Below, in pieces: positions 24,856 through 32,636 of a DNA stretch of 64,000 bases. The notes under the pieces were generated by a model. The model was not told the DNA's origin. It made no database searches and saw only the letters and a program-made list of their open reading frames with translations. The stretch is from contig JAKFVH010000009.1 of the NCBI GenBank assembly GCA_021732285.1, positions 28,309 to 92,308 of the forward strand. Direction: 5' to 3'. A program made the position numbers and the translations under genes. Each line of letters begins with the position of its first letter. The stretch's first letter is position 1. This DNA is from Reyranella sp. GTDB taxonomy: Bacteria; Pseudomonadota; Alphaproteobacteria; Reyranellales; Reyranellaceae.

Positions 24856-26421
24856 CTAGTAAACATCGCGCTGATACCGGCCAGCCTTGGCGAGGGCGTC
24901 GAGCCAGGCCTTCGCCTGCTCCGCGCTCTTTCCGCCCTGCTCGACAGCGATCGCGAGCAGCGTGTCCTCGACGTCCTTGGCCATGCGCTTGGCGTCGCCG
25001 CAGACATAGAAGTGCGCGCCGTCCTCCAGCCATTGCCAGAGCTCGGCGGCAGCCTCCTGCATGCGGTTCTGGACGTAGATCTTCTCCGCCTGGTCGCGCG
25101 AGAAGGCGAGGTCGAGACGGTGCAGCACGCCGCGGCGCTGCCAGTCCATGATCTGGTCCTCGTAGAGGAAGTCGGCCGAGCGCTTCTGGTCGCCGAAGAA
25201 CAGCCAGTTCCTTCCCTTTGCGCCGCGCGCCTCGCGCTCCTCGAGGAAGGCGCGGAACGGCGCGATGCCGGTGCCCGGGCCAACCATGATCGCCGCCGCG
25301 CTGTCGTCGGCCGGCGGGCCAAAACCGTGGCTCTTCTGCACGAAGATCGGGATGACGTCGCCCGGCTTCGCAAAGTCGGCGAGATAGCAGGAGCCGATGC
25401 CGTGGCGCTGGCGCTCGTTGCTGTCCCAGCGCACGGCCGACACGGTGAGATGCACTTCGCGCGGATGCGCCTTGGACGACGAGGCGATCGAATAGAGGCG
25501 CGGCTGCAGGCGATCGAGCGACTTCAGCAGGCCCGGCAGCGATGGCATCACCGACGGAAACGCCATCAGGAGGTCGAGCAGGTCGGCCTCGGCCAGCTCG
25601 GCCGGCCCCTCGCCGCGGGCCAGCGCCTGCAACTTCAGCGCTTCCTCGCCATCGAAGGCGCGGGTGGCCAGGAACTCCATGCATTCGTCGCTGGGTCGAG
25701 CGATGTCGACCTTGCTTAAAAGGACCTGGCGCAGCGGCAGGGCGTCGCCATCGAAGGCCACCATCTCCTCGCCGGTGGCGCCGACGCGATCGAGCACGGC
25801 CTGCACCAGCTGCGGGTTCTTGCGGGCGAAGACGCCGAGGCTGTCGCCTGCCTCGTAGGTAAGGTCGGTGGACGACAGGTCGAACACGACGTGGCGCACG
25901 TCCTTGCCCGAGCCCGGCCGGTTGAGCGGATGGGCATCGACCAAAGTGGCAAGTGCCGGCCGGTCGCGCGAGCCGACGGGTGCGGCCGACTTCGCGGCTG
26001 GTACCGCCGGCGCGCCGTCGCGCTGCGGTTCCAGGGCGGCCAAAAGCTCCTTCAGCTTGCGCTGGGTCTCCTTGCCGCCCGGCACACAGCGGCCCATGTC
26101 GGCCTCGCCGCCCGACCACACAGCCTCGGCATAGGTCTGGCAGAGATAGCCGCACTGGCCGCAATCGAGCTGGGCCATGGCGGCCATGAGCTGGCGCTCG
26201 GGCTTGGCGCCCTTGGCGAGCTCCAGCCGCTCGGGCATCGCCAGCGACGCGTCGTGCCAGGGGAAGTCCTCGTCAGGCTCGGCGGCGGCGTCGGTGTGGC
26301 CCACTGCCTCGCCGCTCACGCCAAGGTAGGCGGCGAAGAAGCCGTTCAGCCAGGCGCGCTGCTCGGTCGAGAACGGCGCGGTCTCGGGGATGATCGACGG
26401 GACGGGCGTGATGGCGTTCAT
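24856..26421 (-). CDS. FNR-type NAD(P)H flavoprotein with N-terminal Fe-S segment (CysJ-like, no flavodoxin domain)
   Basis: The 521-residue protein resembles the reductase half of CysJ. Residues about 95-140 hold a Cys-rich segment (LDCGQCGYLCQTYAEAVW, then GRCVPGG), likely an iron-sulfur site, where CysJ would carry a flavodoxin. The FAD/NADPH part follows: RLYSIASSSKAHPREVHLTV binds FAD, GIGSCYLADF, then VGPGTGIAPFRAFLEE for NADP, and WLFFGDQ with the C-terminal YVCGDAKRMAKDVE. The end RYQRDVY is the usual terminal aromatic. The start overlaps the nirA stop (ATGA). By position it is the likely electron donor to NirA and/or NasA; a sulfite reductase role is possible but no cysI-like gene other than nirA is here. 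Confidence 0.88.
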   Translation of the reverse strand: MNAITPVPSIIPETAPFSTEQRAWLNGFFAAYLGVSGEAVGHTDAAAEPDEDFPWHDASLAMPERLELAKGAKPERQLMAAMAQLDCGQCGYLCQTYAEAVWSGGEADMGRCVPGGKETQRKLKELLAALEPQRDGAPAVPAAKSAAPVGSRDRPALATLVDAHPLNRPGSGKDVRHVVFDLSSTDLTYEAGDSLGVFARKNPQLVQAVLDRVGATGEEMVAFDGDALPLRQVLLSKVDIARPSDECMEFLATRAFDGEEALKLQALARGEGPAELAEADLLDLLMAFPSVMPSLPGLLKSLDRLQPRLYSIASSSKAHPREVHLTVSAVRWDSNERQRHGIGSCYLADFAKPGDVIPIFVQKSHGFGPPADDSAAAIMVGPGTGIAPFRAFLEEREARGAKGRNWLFFGDQKRSADFLYEDQIMDWQRRGVLHRLDLAFSRDQAEKIYVQNRMQEAAAELWQWLEDGAHFYVCGDAKRMAKDVEDTLLAIAVEQGGKSAEQAKAWLDALAKAGRYQRDVY

Positions 26422-28184
26422 GCCACGAGCTCGGCGGGCGCGCGGTCGGCAAGGTCGCGCAGGACGGCAACCTCGTGGCGGCGCGTGAATTCGAAAAAGG
26501 ACTCGGTCGGCACCGCGCGATGGGCGAGCCAGGCGGCCAGCAGTCTCTCGAGCAGCGGCGGCAGGTCGTCGAACGCGACCGACTTCGCGTATTCGCGTGC
26601 CATCGCCTGCTCGGCGGTCGAGGCGGCGCCACCGCCGATATAGACGTGATAGCCCTCGACGCTGTCCTCGCCGCGATCGACCTTGGCGGCTAAAAGGCCG
26701 ATGTCGCCGACATAGTGCTGGGCGCAGGAATGGTGGCAGCCGGTGAGATGGACGTTGATCGGCAGGTCGACCGCCACGCGTGCCTCGAGATAGTCGGCGA
26801 GCCTCAGCGCATGGCCCTTGGTGTTCGAGGCGGCGAACTTGCAGCCGGCATTGCCGGTGCAGGCGACCAGGCCGCGGCGGATGGCGCTCGCCTCGATGCC
26901 CAGGCCCAGCGCGTTGATGGCGGCTATGCAGATGCCGACATCGCGGTCGGCGACGTCGGAGATCAGGAGGTTCTGCCACACGGTCAGCCGGATGGTGCCG
27001 CTGCCGAAGCGCTCCGAGATCTCGGCCAGGCCGCGCATCTGCTCCGACGTCAGCCGGCCGACCGGCAAGACCAGCCCGAGATAGTTGCGGCCGGCCTGCT
27101 TCTGGCGGTGCGCGCCGATATGGCCGTGCTTGTCGGCCATCGGCCGCGGCGCGATCACCGCGCCGGCGGCGCGGCGCAGCGGCTTTCCGTATTGCTTCTC
27201 GACCTCGGCCACGAAGGCGTCGCGGCCCATGCGGTCGAGCACGTATTTCAGGCGCGCCTTCTGGCGGTTGGTGCGATCGCCGTGCGCCACGAAGGCGCGC
27301 ACGACGGCGGCCGCCACGGCCACGCACTCGTCGGGCTTGAGCAGGATGCCGGTCTCGAAGGCGAAATCGAGATGGCCGGTGATGCCGCCGAGCTGCAGGT
27401 GGAAATAGATGCCGGGCTCGATGCCATCGGTGACCCGGCAGGCGACGAAGCCGATGTCGTTGGTGTCCTCGAGGGTCGGCACGCGCCCGCCGCCGTCGAA
27501 GGCGATGTTGAACTTGCGCGGCAGGCCGTACATCTCGCGGTGATCGAGGATGTAGTGGTGCATGGCGCTGCACAGCGGCCGGGTGTCGAAAAGCTCTTGC
27601 GGGTCGATGCCCGCGGTCGAGCTGCCGGTGATGTTGCGGATGTTGTCGGCGCCCGAGCCGCGCGCGGTGAGGCCGAGCGCCTGCACCGCGTTCAACAGGT
27701 CGATCGCGTGCGCCGCGCCGATCTCGCGGATCTGCAGGTTGGCGCGCGTGGTCACATCGGCGTAGCCGCCGCCCCAGGCATCGGCTGCCTCGGCGAGGCC
27801 GCGGAACTGCCAGGCGCTTAAAATGCCGTTGGGGATGCGCAGGCGGCACATGAAGGAGTCCTGGGCCGGCGCGACATAGAACAGGCCCTGATACTTGGTC
27901 AGGAAGACGTCCATGCCCTTGGGGAACTGCCCCGCCTTGGCGCGACCCGCGACTTCGTCCATGCGGTCCAGGGGATGACGCTGGCGCTTGGCGGTCTCCT
28001 CGGCGACCAGCTTGCCGCCGGCCGCGAGCGCGCGGTCCTGGGCGGCGGTCTGCAGGGCATCGAGGTTCGACGGCGCAGCCGCGGCAGCGCTGCGGTTGGT
28101 CAGCTTGTCGGCGGCCTTGCGGGCCTCCAGGCCGCTGACGAACCCTTGCAGCCACTGTTTCTGCTGGTCGTCGAACTCGGTCAT
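26418..28184 (-). CDS. nirA: Siroheme/[4Fe-4S] nitrite reductase, NirA-type
   Basis: The 588-residue enzyme belongs to the nitrite/sulfite reductase ferredoxin-like family and would reduce nitrite to ammonium. The cofactor ligands are C442TGNAGC448 and C483HHSC487, the standard CX5C...CX3C set bridging siroheme and the cluster. Earlier, YADVTTRANLQIREI and the duplicated half-domain pattern (GRNYLGLVLPVGRLTSEQMR) fit the fold. Its place between nitrate transport and nitrate reductase genes, with cysG nearby, favours nitrite over sulfite as substrate. Spacing is 7 bases after nrtD on the upstream side, and its stop overlaps the FNR gene start by 4. Confidence 0.93.
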   Translation of the reverse strand: MTEFDDQQKQWLQGFVSGLEARKAADKLTNRSAAAAAPSNLDALQTAAQDRALAAGGKLVAEETAKRQRHPLDRMDEVAGRAKAGQFPKGMDVFLTKYQGLFYVAPAQDSFMCRLRIPNGILSAWQFRGLAEAADAWGGGYADVTTRANLQIREIGAAHAIDLLNAVQALGLTARGSGADNIRNITGSSTAGIDPQELFDTRPLCSAMHHYILDHREMYGLPRKFNIAFDGGGRVPTLEDTNDIGFVACRVTDGIEPGIYFHLQLGGITGHLDFAFETGILLKPDECVAVAAAVVRAFVAHGDRTNRQKARLKYVLDRMGRDAFVAEVEKQYGKPLRRAAGAVIAPRPMADKHGHIGAHRQKQAGRNYLGLVLPVGRLTSEQMRGLAEISERFGSGTIRLTVWQNLLISDVADRDVGICIAAINALGLGIEASAIRRGLVACTGNAGCKFAASNTKGHALRLADYLEARVAVDLPINVHLTGCHHSCAQHYVGDIGLLAAKVDRGEDSVEGYHVYIGGGAASTAEQAMAREYAKSVAFDDLPPLLERLLAAWLAHRAVPTESFFEFTRRHEVAVLRDLADRAPAELVA

Positions 28185-28191
28185 GCCGTCC

Positions 28192-28992
28192 TCAGGCAGC
28201 GCGGGCCGGCACGCGATGCCGGGCGTAGAGGAATTCCAGCACGGCCGCGCGGCAGCGGGCGTACTCGGCGTCGGTCGCGAGCTCGAGCCGGCGGCGCGGC
28301 CGCGCCAGGGGCACCTTCAGGATCTCGCCGATGGTGGCCGACGGACCGTTGGTCATCATGACCACGCGGTCCGACAGCAGCACCGCCTCGTCGACGTCGT
28401 GGGTGATCATCATCACCGTGTTGCCGAGGCGGGCATGGATCTCCATGACGCTGTCCTGCAGATGGGCGCGGGTCAGCGCGTCCAGCGCGCCGAACGGCTC
28501 ATCCATCAAGAGCACCTTGGGCTGCATGGCGAGCGCGCGGGCGATGCCGACGCGCTGCTTCATGCCGCCGGAGACCTCGTGCGGGCGCTTGTCCTTCGCT
28601 TGCGCCATCTGGACGAGTTCGAGATTGTGCATCACCCAGTCGTGGCGCTCGGCCTTGGTCTTGGACGAGCCGAACACCTTGTCGACCGCGATCGCGACGT
28701 TGCCGTAGACGGTGAGCCAGGGCAGCAGGGAATGGTTCTGGAAGACGATGGCGCGGTCGGGCCCGGGCTCGTCGACGACCTTGCCTTCGAGGAAGACCTC
28801 GCCGGTGGTCGAGGTCAGAAGCCCGCCCAGGATGTTGAGCAAGGTCGACTTGCCGCAGCCGGAGTGGCCGATCAGGGAGACGAACTCGCCCTGGTCGATG
28901 GTGAGGTTGACGTCGCGCAGCACTTCCGTCGCCATCTGGCCGCGGCGGAAGCTCATGCCGATCTGCTCGAACTTGAGGTAGCTCTTGTCCAT
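28192..28992 (-). CDS. nrtD: Nitrate ABC transporter ATP-binding subunit
   Basis: The 266-residue ATPase belongs to the nitrate/sulfonate/taurine importer group. Walker A is GHSGCGKSTLL, the Q-loop VFQNHSLLPWLTVYGN, the signature VSGGMKQRVGIARALA, Walker B VLLMDEPFGALDALT and the switch MITHDVDEAVLL. It is a single NrtD-type ATPase without the solute-binding fusion seen in cyanobacterial NrtC. It lies 10 bases after nrtB and 7 before nirA. Confidence 0.94.
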   Translation of the reverse strand: MDKSYLKFEQIGMSFRRGQMATEVLRDVNLTIDQGEFVSLIGHSGCGKSTLLNILGGLLTSTTGEVFLEGKVVDEPGPDRAIVFQNHSLLPWLTVYGNVAIAVDKVFGSSKTKAERHDWVMHNLELVQMAQAKDKRPHEVSGGMKQRVGIARALAMQPKVLLMDEPFGALDALTRAHLQDSVMEIHARLGNTVMMITHDVDEAVLLSDRVVMMTNGPSATIGEILKVPLARPRRRLELATDAEYARCRAAVLEFLYARHRVPARAA

Positions 28993-29002
28993 GGTCCGCC
29001 TC

Positions 29003-29917
29003 CTACTGAGCTGCGACGCCGTGGGAGACGAAATGGCCGACGGTGGCGATCAGCTTGTCGAGCAGGAAGCCGACGATGCCGATGTAGACCAGGGCCACGA
29101 TGATGTCGCTGATGCGCGAGCTGTTCCAGGCATCCCAGATGAAGAAGCCGATGCCGACGCCGCCGATCAGCATCTCGGCCGCGACGATGGCGAGCCAGGA
29201 GAGGCCGACGCCGATGCGCAGGCCGGTGAAGATGTAGGGCACGGTCGCGGGCAGCGTGATCTTGTAGAACACTTCCCACCAGGAGAGCCGGATGACCGCG
29301 GCGACGTTGCGATAGTCCTGCGGGATGTTCCGGACGCCCACCGACGTGTTGATGATGATCGGCCAGATCGAGGTGATGAAGATCACGAACAGGGCCGAGG
29401 GATGCGAATCGCGGAAGCCTGCCAGCGACAGCGGCAGCCAGGCGAGCGGCGGCACGGTGCGCAGGACCTGGAAGATCGGATCGAGGCCGCGCATCGCCCA
29501 GGTGCTCTGGCCGATCAGCACGCCGAGCGCGATGCCGACCACGGCGGCGAAGCTGAAGCCAATGGCCACGCGGCCCAGGCTCTTGGAGATCTGCCAGAAC
29601 GCGCCCTTGTCGATGCCGCCATTGTCGTAGAACGGGTCGACGATGAAATCCCAGGCGTCGGCCACGACCTTCGACGGCGGCGGCAGGCGCGCGCCGGGCT
29701 CGGAACACAGGAGCTGCCAGACGAACAGCGTGATCGCGAGCACGATCAGCGGCGGCAGGATGACCTGGACCAGATGCCGCGCGGTCTCGCCCACGCGCTC
29801 CAGCATCGGCCGCATCGGCGGCCGGAAGGGCATGATCTCCGCCGACCGCACCGGCGCGTCGGGCACCGGCATGTCGGCCGTGACGGCGACCGCGGTCGCC
29901 TTGTTCGCGACTGCCAT
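29003..29917 (-). CDS. nrtB: Nitrate ABC transporter permease
   Basis: This 304-residue inner-membrane permease has about six to seven helices after a cytoplasmic N-terminus of about 45 residues. VILPPLIVLAITLFVWQLL is the first helix, and the BPD_transp segment includes QVLRTVPPLAWLPLSLAGF and the EAA-like loop SWWEVFYKITLPATVPYIFT that contacts the ATPase. The ATG at 29917 shares one base with the nrtA stop (TGATG), so translation is coupled. It works with NrtA and NrtD to import nitrate. Confidence 0.94.
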   Translation of the reverse strand: MAVANKATAVAVTADMPVPDAPVRSAEIMPFRPPMRPMLERVGETARHLVQVILPPLIVLAITLFVWQLLCSEPGARLPPPSKVVADAWDFIVDPFYDNGGIDKGAFWQISKSLGRVAIGFSFAAVVGIALGVLIGQSTWAMRGLDPIFQVLRTVPPLAWLPLSLAGFRDSHPSALFVIFITSIWPIIINTSVGVRNIPQDYRNVAAVIRLSWWEVFYKITLPATVPYIFTGLRIGVGLSWLAIVAAEMLIGGVGIGFFIWDAWNSSRISDIIVALVYIGIVGFLLDKLIATVGHFVSHGVAAQ

Positions 29918-31209
29918 CACGCCACCTTCTTGATCTGCAGGCTGGCCAGGTAGCCCTTGGGATCGGCCGGATCGAACACCTTGCCGTCGAAGAAGGTCTC
30001 CTTGCCGCGCGAGGTGCCGGCCGGCATGTCCTTGGCGGCGACGCCGATCGCCTTGGCGGCCTCGCGCCACAGATCCTCGCGGTTGACCTTGGCGATGATC
30101 GCCTTGGTGTCGAGATCGGCGGCCATCATGCCCCAGCGCTGGTTCTCGGTGAGGAACCACAGCTCGTGGCTCTGGAACGGATAGGAGGCGTGGTCGCGCC
30201 AGAACTTCATCGACAGGTCGCGGTTGTCGATCTTCCGGCCGTCGCCGTAGTTCACCTTGCCCTCGATGCGGTTGATGATGTCGGCCGGCGGGCAGTTGAA
30301 CCACTGCCGCTTGCCGACGATCTCCGACAGCTCCTTGGCGTTCTCGAGCTTGTCGCACCACTGCGCGGCCTCGAGCACGGCCTGCAGCACGGCGAGCGCC
30401 GCCTTCGGGTTCTTGTCCGCCCAGTCGGCGCGCACGGCGAGGCTCTTCTCGGGATGGTCCTTCCAGATGTCGCCGGTGGTGCAGGCCGAGTAGCCGATGC
30501 CCTGGTTGACGAGCTGCTCGTTCCACGGCTCGCCGACGCAGAAAGCCTCCATGCTGCCGACCTTCATGTTGGCCACCATCTGCGGCGGCGGCACGACGAT
30601 GGTCGAGACGTCCTTGTCGGGATCGATGCCGCCGGCGGCGAGCCAATAGCGGATCCACATGTCGTGGGTGCCGCCGCGGAAGGTCATGGCGCACTTAACC
30701 TCCTTGCCGCCGGCCTTCATCTTGGCGAAGGCCTCCTTGAGCGGCGAGGCATCGGTCTTGGCGCCGGCCGGCATCAGGTCCTTGGCGACCGAGATCGCCT
30801 GGCCGTTGGTGTTGAGCCGCGACAGCACGTACATCGGCACCGGCTTGTTCTCGGGCGTCGTGAGGCCGAGCGAGATCTGATAGGGCTTGGGCGTCAGGAT
30901 GTGCGCGCCGTCGATGCCGCCTGCACTCGAGCCCAGCACGATGTTGTCGCGCGTGGTGCCCCACGAGGCCTGCTTGGCGACGTTGGCATCGGTGATGCCG
31001 TACTTGTCGAAGATCTTCTTTTCCTTGGCGATGATCAGCGGCGAGGAATCGGTGAGCGCGATGAAGCCCAAGGTGACCTTGTTGGTCTCCGGTCCGGCGG
31101 CCTGGGCGAAGGCGCCCGACGGGAAGGAGGCGCGCATGGACGCCATCAACGCCGCGGTGGCGGTGGCGCCCTTGAGGATGCTGCGTCGTCCGAACTTGGT
31201 GGTGGTCAT
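29917..31209 (-). CDS. nrtA: Nitrate-binding periplasmic protein
   Basis: The 430-residue solute-binding protein of the NrtA/CmpA family has a Tat-type signal (GRRSILKG, residues 7-14, cleaved near FAQAAG). The mature part opens NKVTLGFIALTDSSPLIIAK. Ligand-site regions typical of NrtA are present: ASWGTTRDNIVLGSSAGGID, HILTPKPYQISLG, CVGEPWNEQLVNQGIGYSA. The ATG at 31209 follows AGGAGACGTGT and overlaps the nasS stop (ATGA). It delivers nitrate to NrtBD. Confidence 0.95.
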   Translation of the reverse strand: MTTTKFGRRSILKGATATAALMASMRASFPSGAFAQAAGPETNKVTLGFIALTDSSPLIIAKEKKIFDKYGITDANVAKQASWGTTRDNIVLGSSAGGIDGAHILTPKPYQISLGLTTPENKPVPMYVLSRLNTNGQAISVAKDLMPAGAKTDASPLKEAFAKMKAGGKEVKCAMTFRGGTHDMWIRYWLAAGGIDPDKDVSTIVVPPPQMVANMKVGSMEAFCVGEPWNEQLVNQGIGYSACTTGDIWKDHPEKSLAVRADWADKNPKAALAVLQAVLEAAQWCDKLENAKELSEIVGKRQWFNCPPADIINRIEGKVNYGDGRKIDNRDLSMKFWRDHASYPFQSHELWFLTENQRWGMMAADLDTKAIIAKVNREDLWREAAKAIGVAAKDMPAGTSRGKETFFDGKVFDPADPKGYLASLQIKKVA

Positions 31210-32345
31210 ACACGTCTCCTGAAAGAAAGAGCCTCGGTTTTGTCTTGTGTTGTCGAAAGAGGTTCGCCATGGCCGCCGGGCGGCAGGCGATCGGTCGCAG
31301 GGCAGTCGACGCCCATCTCGCGCGCGGCGGCGCGGTAGATGTCCGTGCGGTAGACGCGGTCGGCGACGGCCTTGATGTCGATGTCGGCGGGCGCCTGCTT
31401 CCAGCGCACCATCTGCGCCAGGAACCAGTCGGCGTGGCTGCGCCACGGGAAGTTGGCGGCATCGCGCTGGAAGACGTGGAAACCCGGCAGCTCGAGCGTG
31501 CGCGCCATGACGTCGGCCGGCATGTTGAGATAGCGCGGGCTCGACAGGATGCGCGCGGCCTCGGCGCGGTTGGCGGGCTCGTCGAGCCACAGGCAGGCCT
31601 CGATCAGGGCCTTGATCAGCGCCTTCAACGTGTTGGGATTGTTGGCCGCCCAGGATTCGGTGGTGCCCAGCACCTTCTCCGGCATGCCCTTCCAGATGTC
31701 GGGGCCGGTGAGCGCGATGCGGCCGATGCCGAGTGCTTCGGACTGCTGGTTCCACGGCTCGCCGACGCAGTAGCCGTCGATCACGCCGCCCGACAGATAG
31801 GCAACCGTGTGCGGCGGCGGCACGACGGCGAGGCGGACGTCGCGGTCGGGATCGAGTCCGGCCGACGACAGCCACAGCCGCAGCATGTAGTTCTGCACCG
31901 AGTAGGGGAACACCGACGCCAGCACGATGGGCTTGGCGCGAGCGGCTGCCCGCTTGGCGACGACGGCGGCGAGCGCGCGCGCATCAAGCGGCGCGCGGCC
32001 GTCGCCGACCAGCTCGGGTGCCGCCTCTTCCATCTCCTGCCACAGGCCCTTGGACAGGGTCAGCGCGTTGCCGTTCACCTGCAGGGTCATGGCGTTGATG
32101 AGCGGCACGCTGACGCTGTCGATGCCGAGCGTCAGCGCCAGCGGCAGAGGCGCCAGGATGTGGGAGGCGTCGAGCTTGCCCAACGCCAGCTTGTCGCGGA
32201 CGTTGGCCCACGAGACTTCGCGGCGGATCTCGACTTCCAGGCCCTGGCGCTCATAGGCGCCCAGCTCCTCGGCCAGCACGATCGGTGCGCAGTCGATGAT
32301 CGGGATGAACCCGACTTTGATCCTCGCTTGCTCCAGATCGGCCAT
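31206..32345 (-). CDS. nasS: Nitrate sensor NasS (NrtA-like, cytoplasmic)
   Basis: The 379-residue protein is homologous to NrtA (compare CVGEPWNQQSEALGIGRIAL here with the matching NrtA block) but has no signal peptide, as expected of the cytoplasmic sensor NasS. In established NasST systems NasS binds and holds NasT, and nitrate or nitrite frees NasT. The ATG at 32345 is where the conserved KVGFIPIIDCAPIVLAEELG block begins, 16 bases after the U-run of the leader terminator. It is the first gene after the ANTAR leader and the terminator, so the sensor's own synthesis is under the control it exerts. The stop overlaps nrtA by 4 bases. Confidence 0.92.
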   Translation of the reverse strand: MADLEQARIKVGFIPIIDCAPIVLAEELGAYERQGLEVEIRREVSWANVRDKLALGKLDASHILAPLPLALTLGIDSVSVPLINAMTLQVNGNALTLSKGLWQEMEEAAPELVGDGRAPLDARALAAVVAKRAAARAKPIVLASVFPYSVQNYMLRLWLSSAGLDPDRDVRLAVVPPPHTVAYLSGGVIDGYCVGEPWNQQSEALGIGRIALTGPDIWKGMPEKVLGTTESWAANNPNTLKALIKALIEACLWLDEPANRAEAARILSSPRYLNMPADVMARTLELPGFHVFQRDAANFPWRSHADWFLAQMVRWKQAPADIDIKAVADRVYRTDIYRAAAREMGVDCPATDRLPPGGHGEPLSTTQDKTEALSFRRRV

Positions 32346-32361
32346 TCCGTACGCACTCCAC

Positions 32362-32413
32362 AAACGAAAACAGCGTCCCGCTCGGCCGGCAGGCTGCCGA
32401 CCGCTCAGGACGC
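32362..32413 (-). terminator. Intrinsic terminator in the nasS leader
   Basis: On the minus strand GCGTCC (32413-32408) pairs with GGACGC (32378-32373). Inside is a strong stem of GGTCGGCA with TGCCGGCC around a GCC loop. TGTTTTCGTTT follows at 32372-32362. It lies between the two ANTAR-type hairpins and the nasS start, which is the layout of a regulated attenuator. Confidence 0.85.
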
Positions 32414-32425
32414 CGTTGTCCAATC

Positions 32426-32478
32426 GACGGACCGCCTTTGGACCGTCTTTAACTCATAAGGAGCCCGCCATTGGGCTC
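32426..32478 (-). promoter_or_regulatory. ANTAR target RNA: two hexaloop hairpins (NasT site)
   Basis: Hairpin 1 (32478-32461) is GAGCCC-AATGGC-GGGCTC. Hairpin 2 (32447-32426) is GACGG-T-CC-AAAGGC-GG-T-CCGTC with one U-U mismatch. Both loops have six bases with A at position 1 and G at position 4, the known ANTAR recognition signature. The linker is 13 bases. The element is followed by the terminator at 32413-32362 and preceded by a sigma-54 promoter whose predicted +1 (32482) is 4 bases before hairpin 1. NasT, whose gene is the next upstream, is the evident binding protein. Confidence 0.88.
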
Positions 32479-32492
32479 ACGCCGATAGAGGG

Positions 32493-32508
32493 AGCAGCAA
32501 GCATGCCA
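32493..32508 (-). promoter_or_regulatory. Sigma-54 (-24/-12) promoter of the nitrate operon
   Basis: TTGGCATG-CTTG-CTGCT on the minus strand matches the TTGGCACG-N4-TTGCW consensus at all but two positions, and the GG and GC doublets keep the required N10 spacing. The predicted start is near 32482. Sigma-54 control fits nitrogen regulation through NtrC. Confidence 0.75.
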
Positions 32509-32586
32509 AGCACGCTGCAACGCACTAAGTGATTGAAATATAGAGATTCATAAGGATCGCTCTGTAAAATTGGCTGCCCGCAGGCG

Positions 32587-32616
32587 ATCAGAATTCTGAT
32601 GCTCGCATGTGCAGCA
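32587..32616. promoter_or_regulatory. NtrC-like enhancer (TGC-N11-GCA) beside a 14-base palindrome
   Basis: TGCTCGCATGTGCAGCA (32600-32616) keeps the TGC-N11-GCA outline of NtrC sites (consensus TGCACC-N5-GGTGCA), though the inner bases match poorly. Its centre is about 126 bases upstream of the predicted sigma-54 start, a normal enhancer distance. Immediately beside it, ATCAGAATTCTGAT (32587-32600) is a perfect palindrome of unknown role. Confidence 0.5.
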
Positions 32617-32636
32617 TGATCGATCCACAGGCACGC

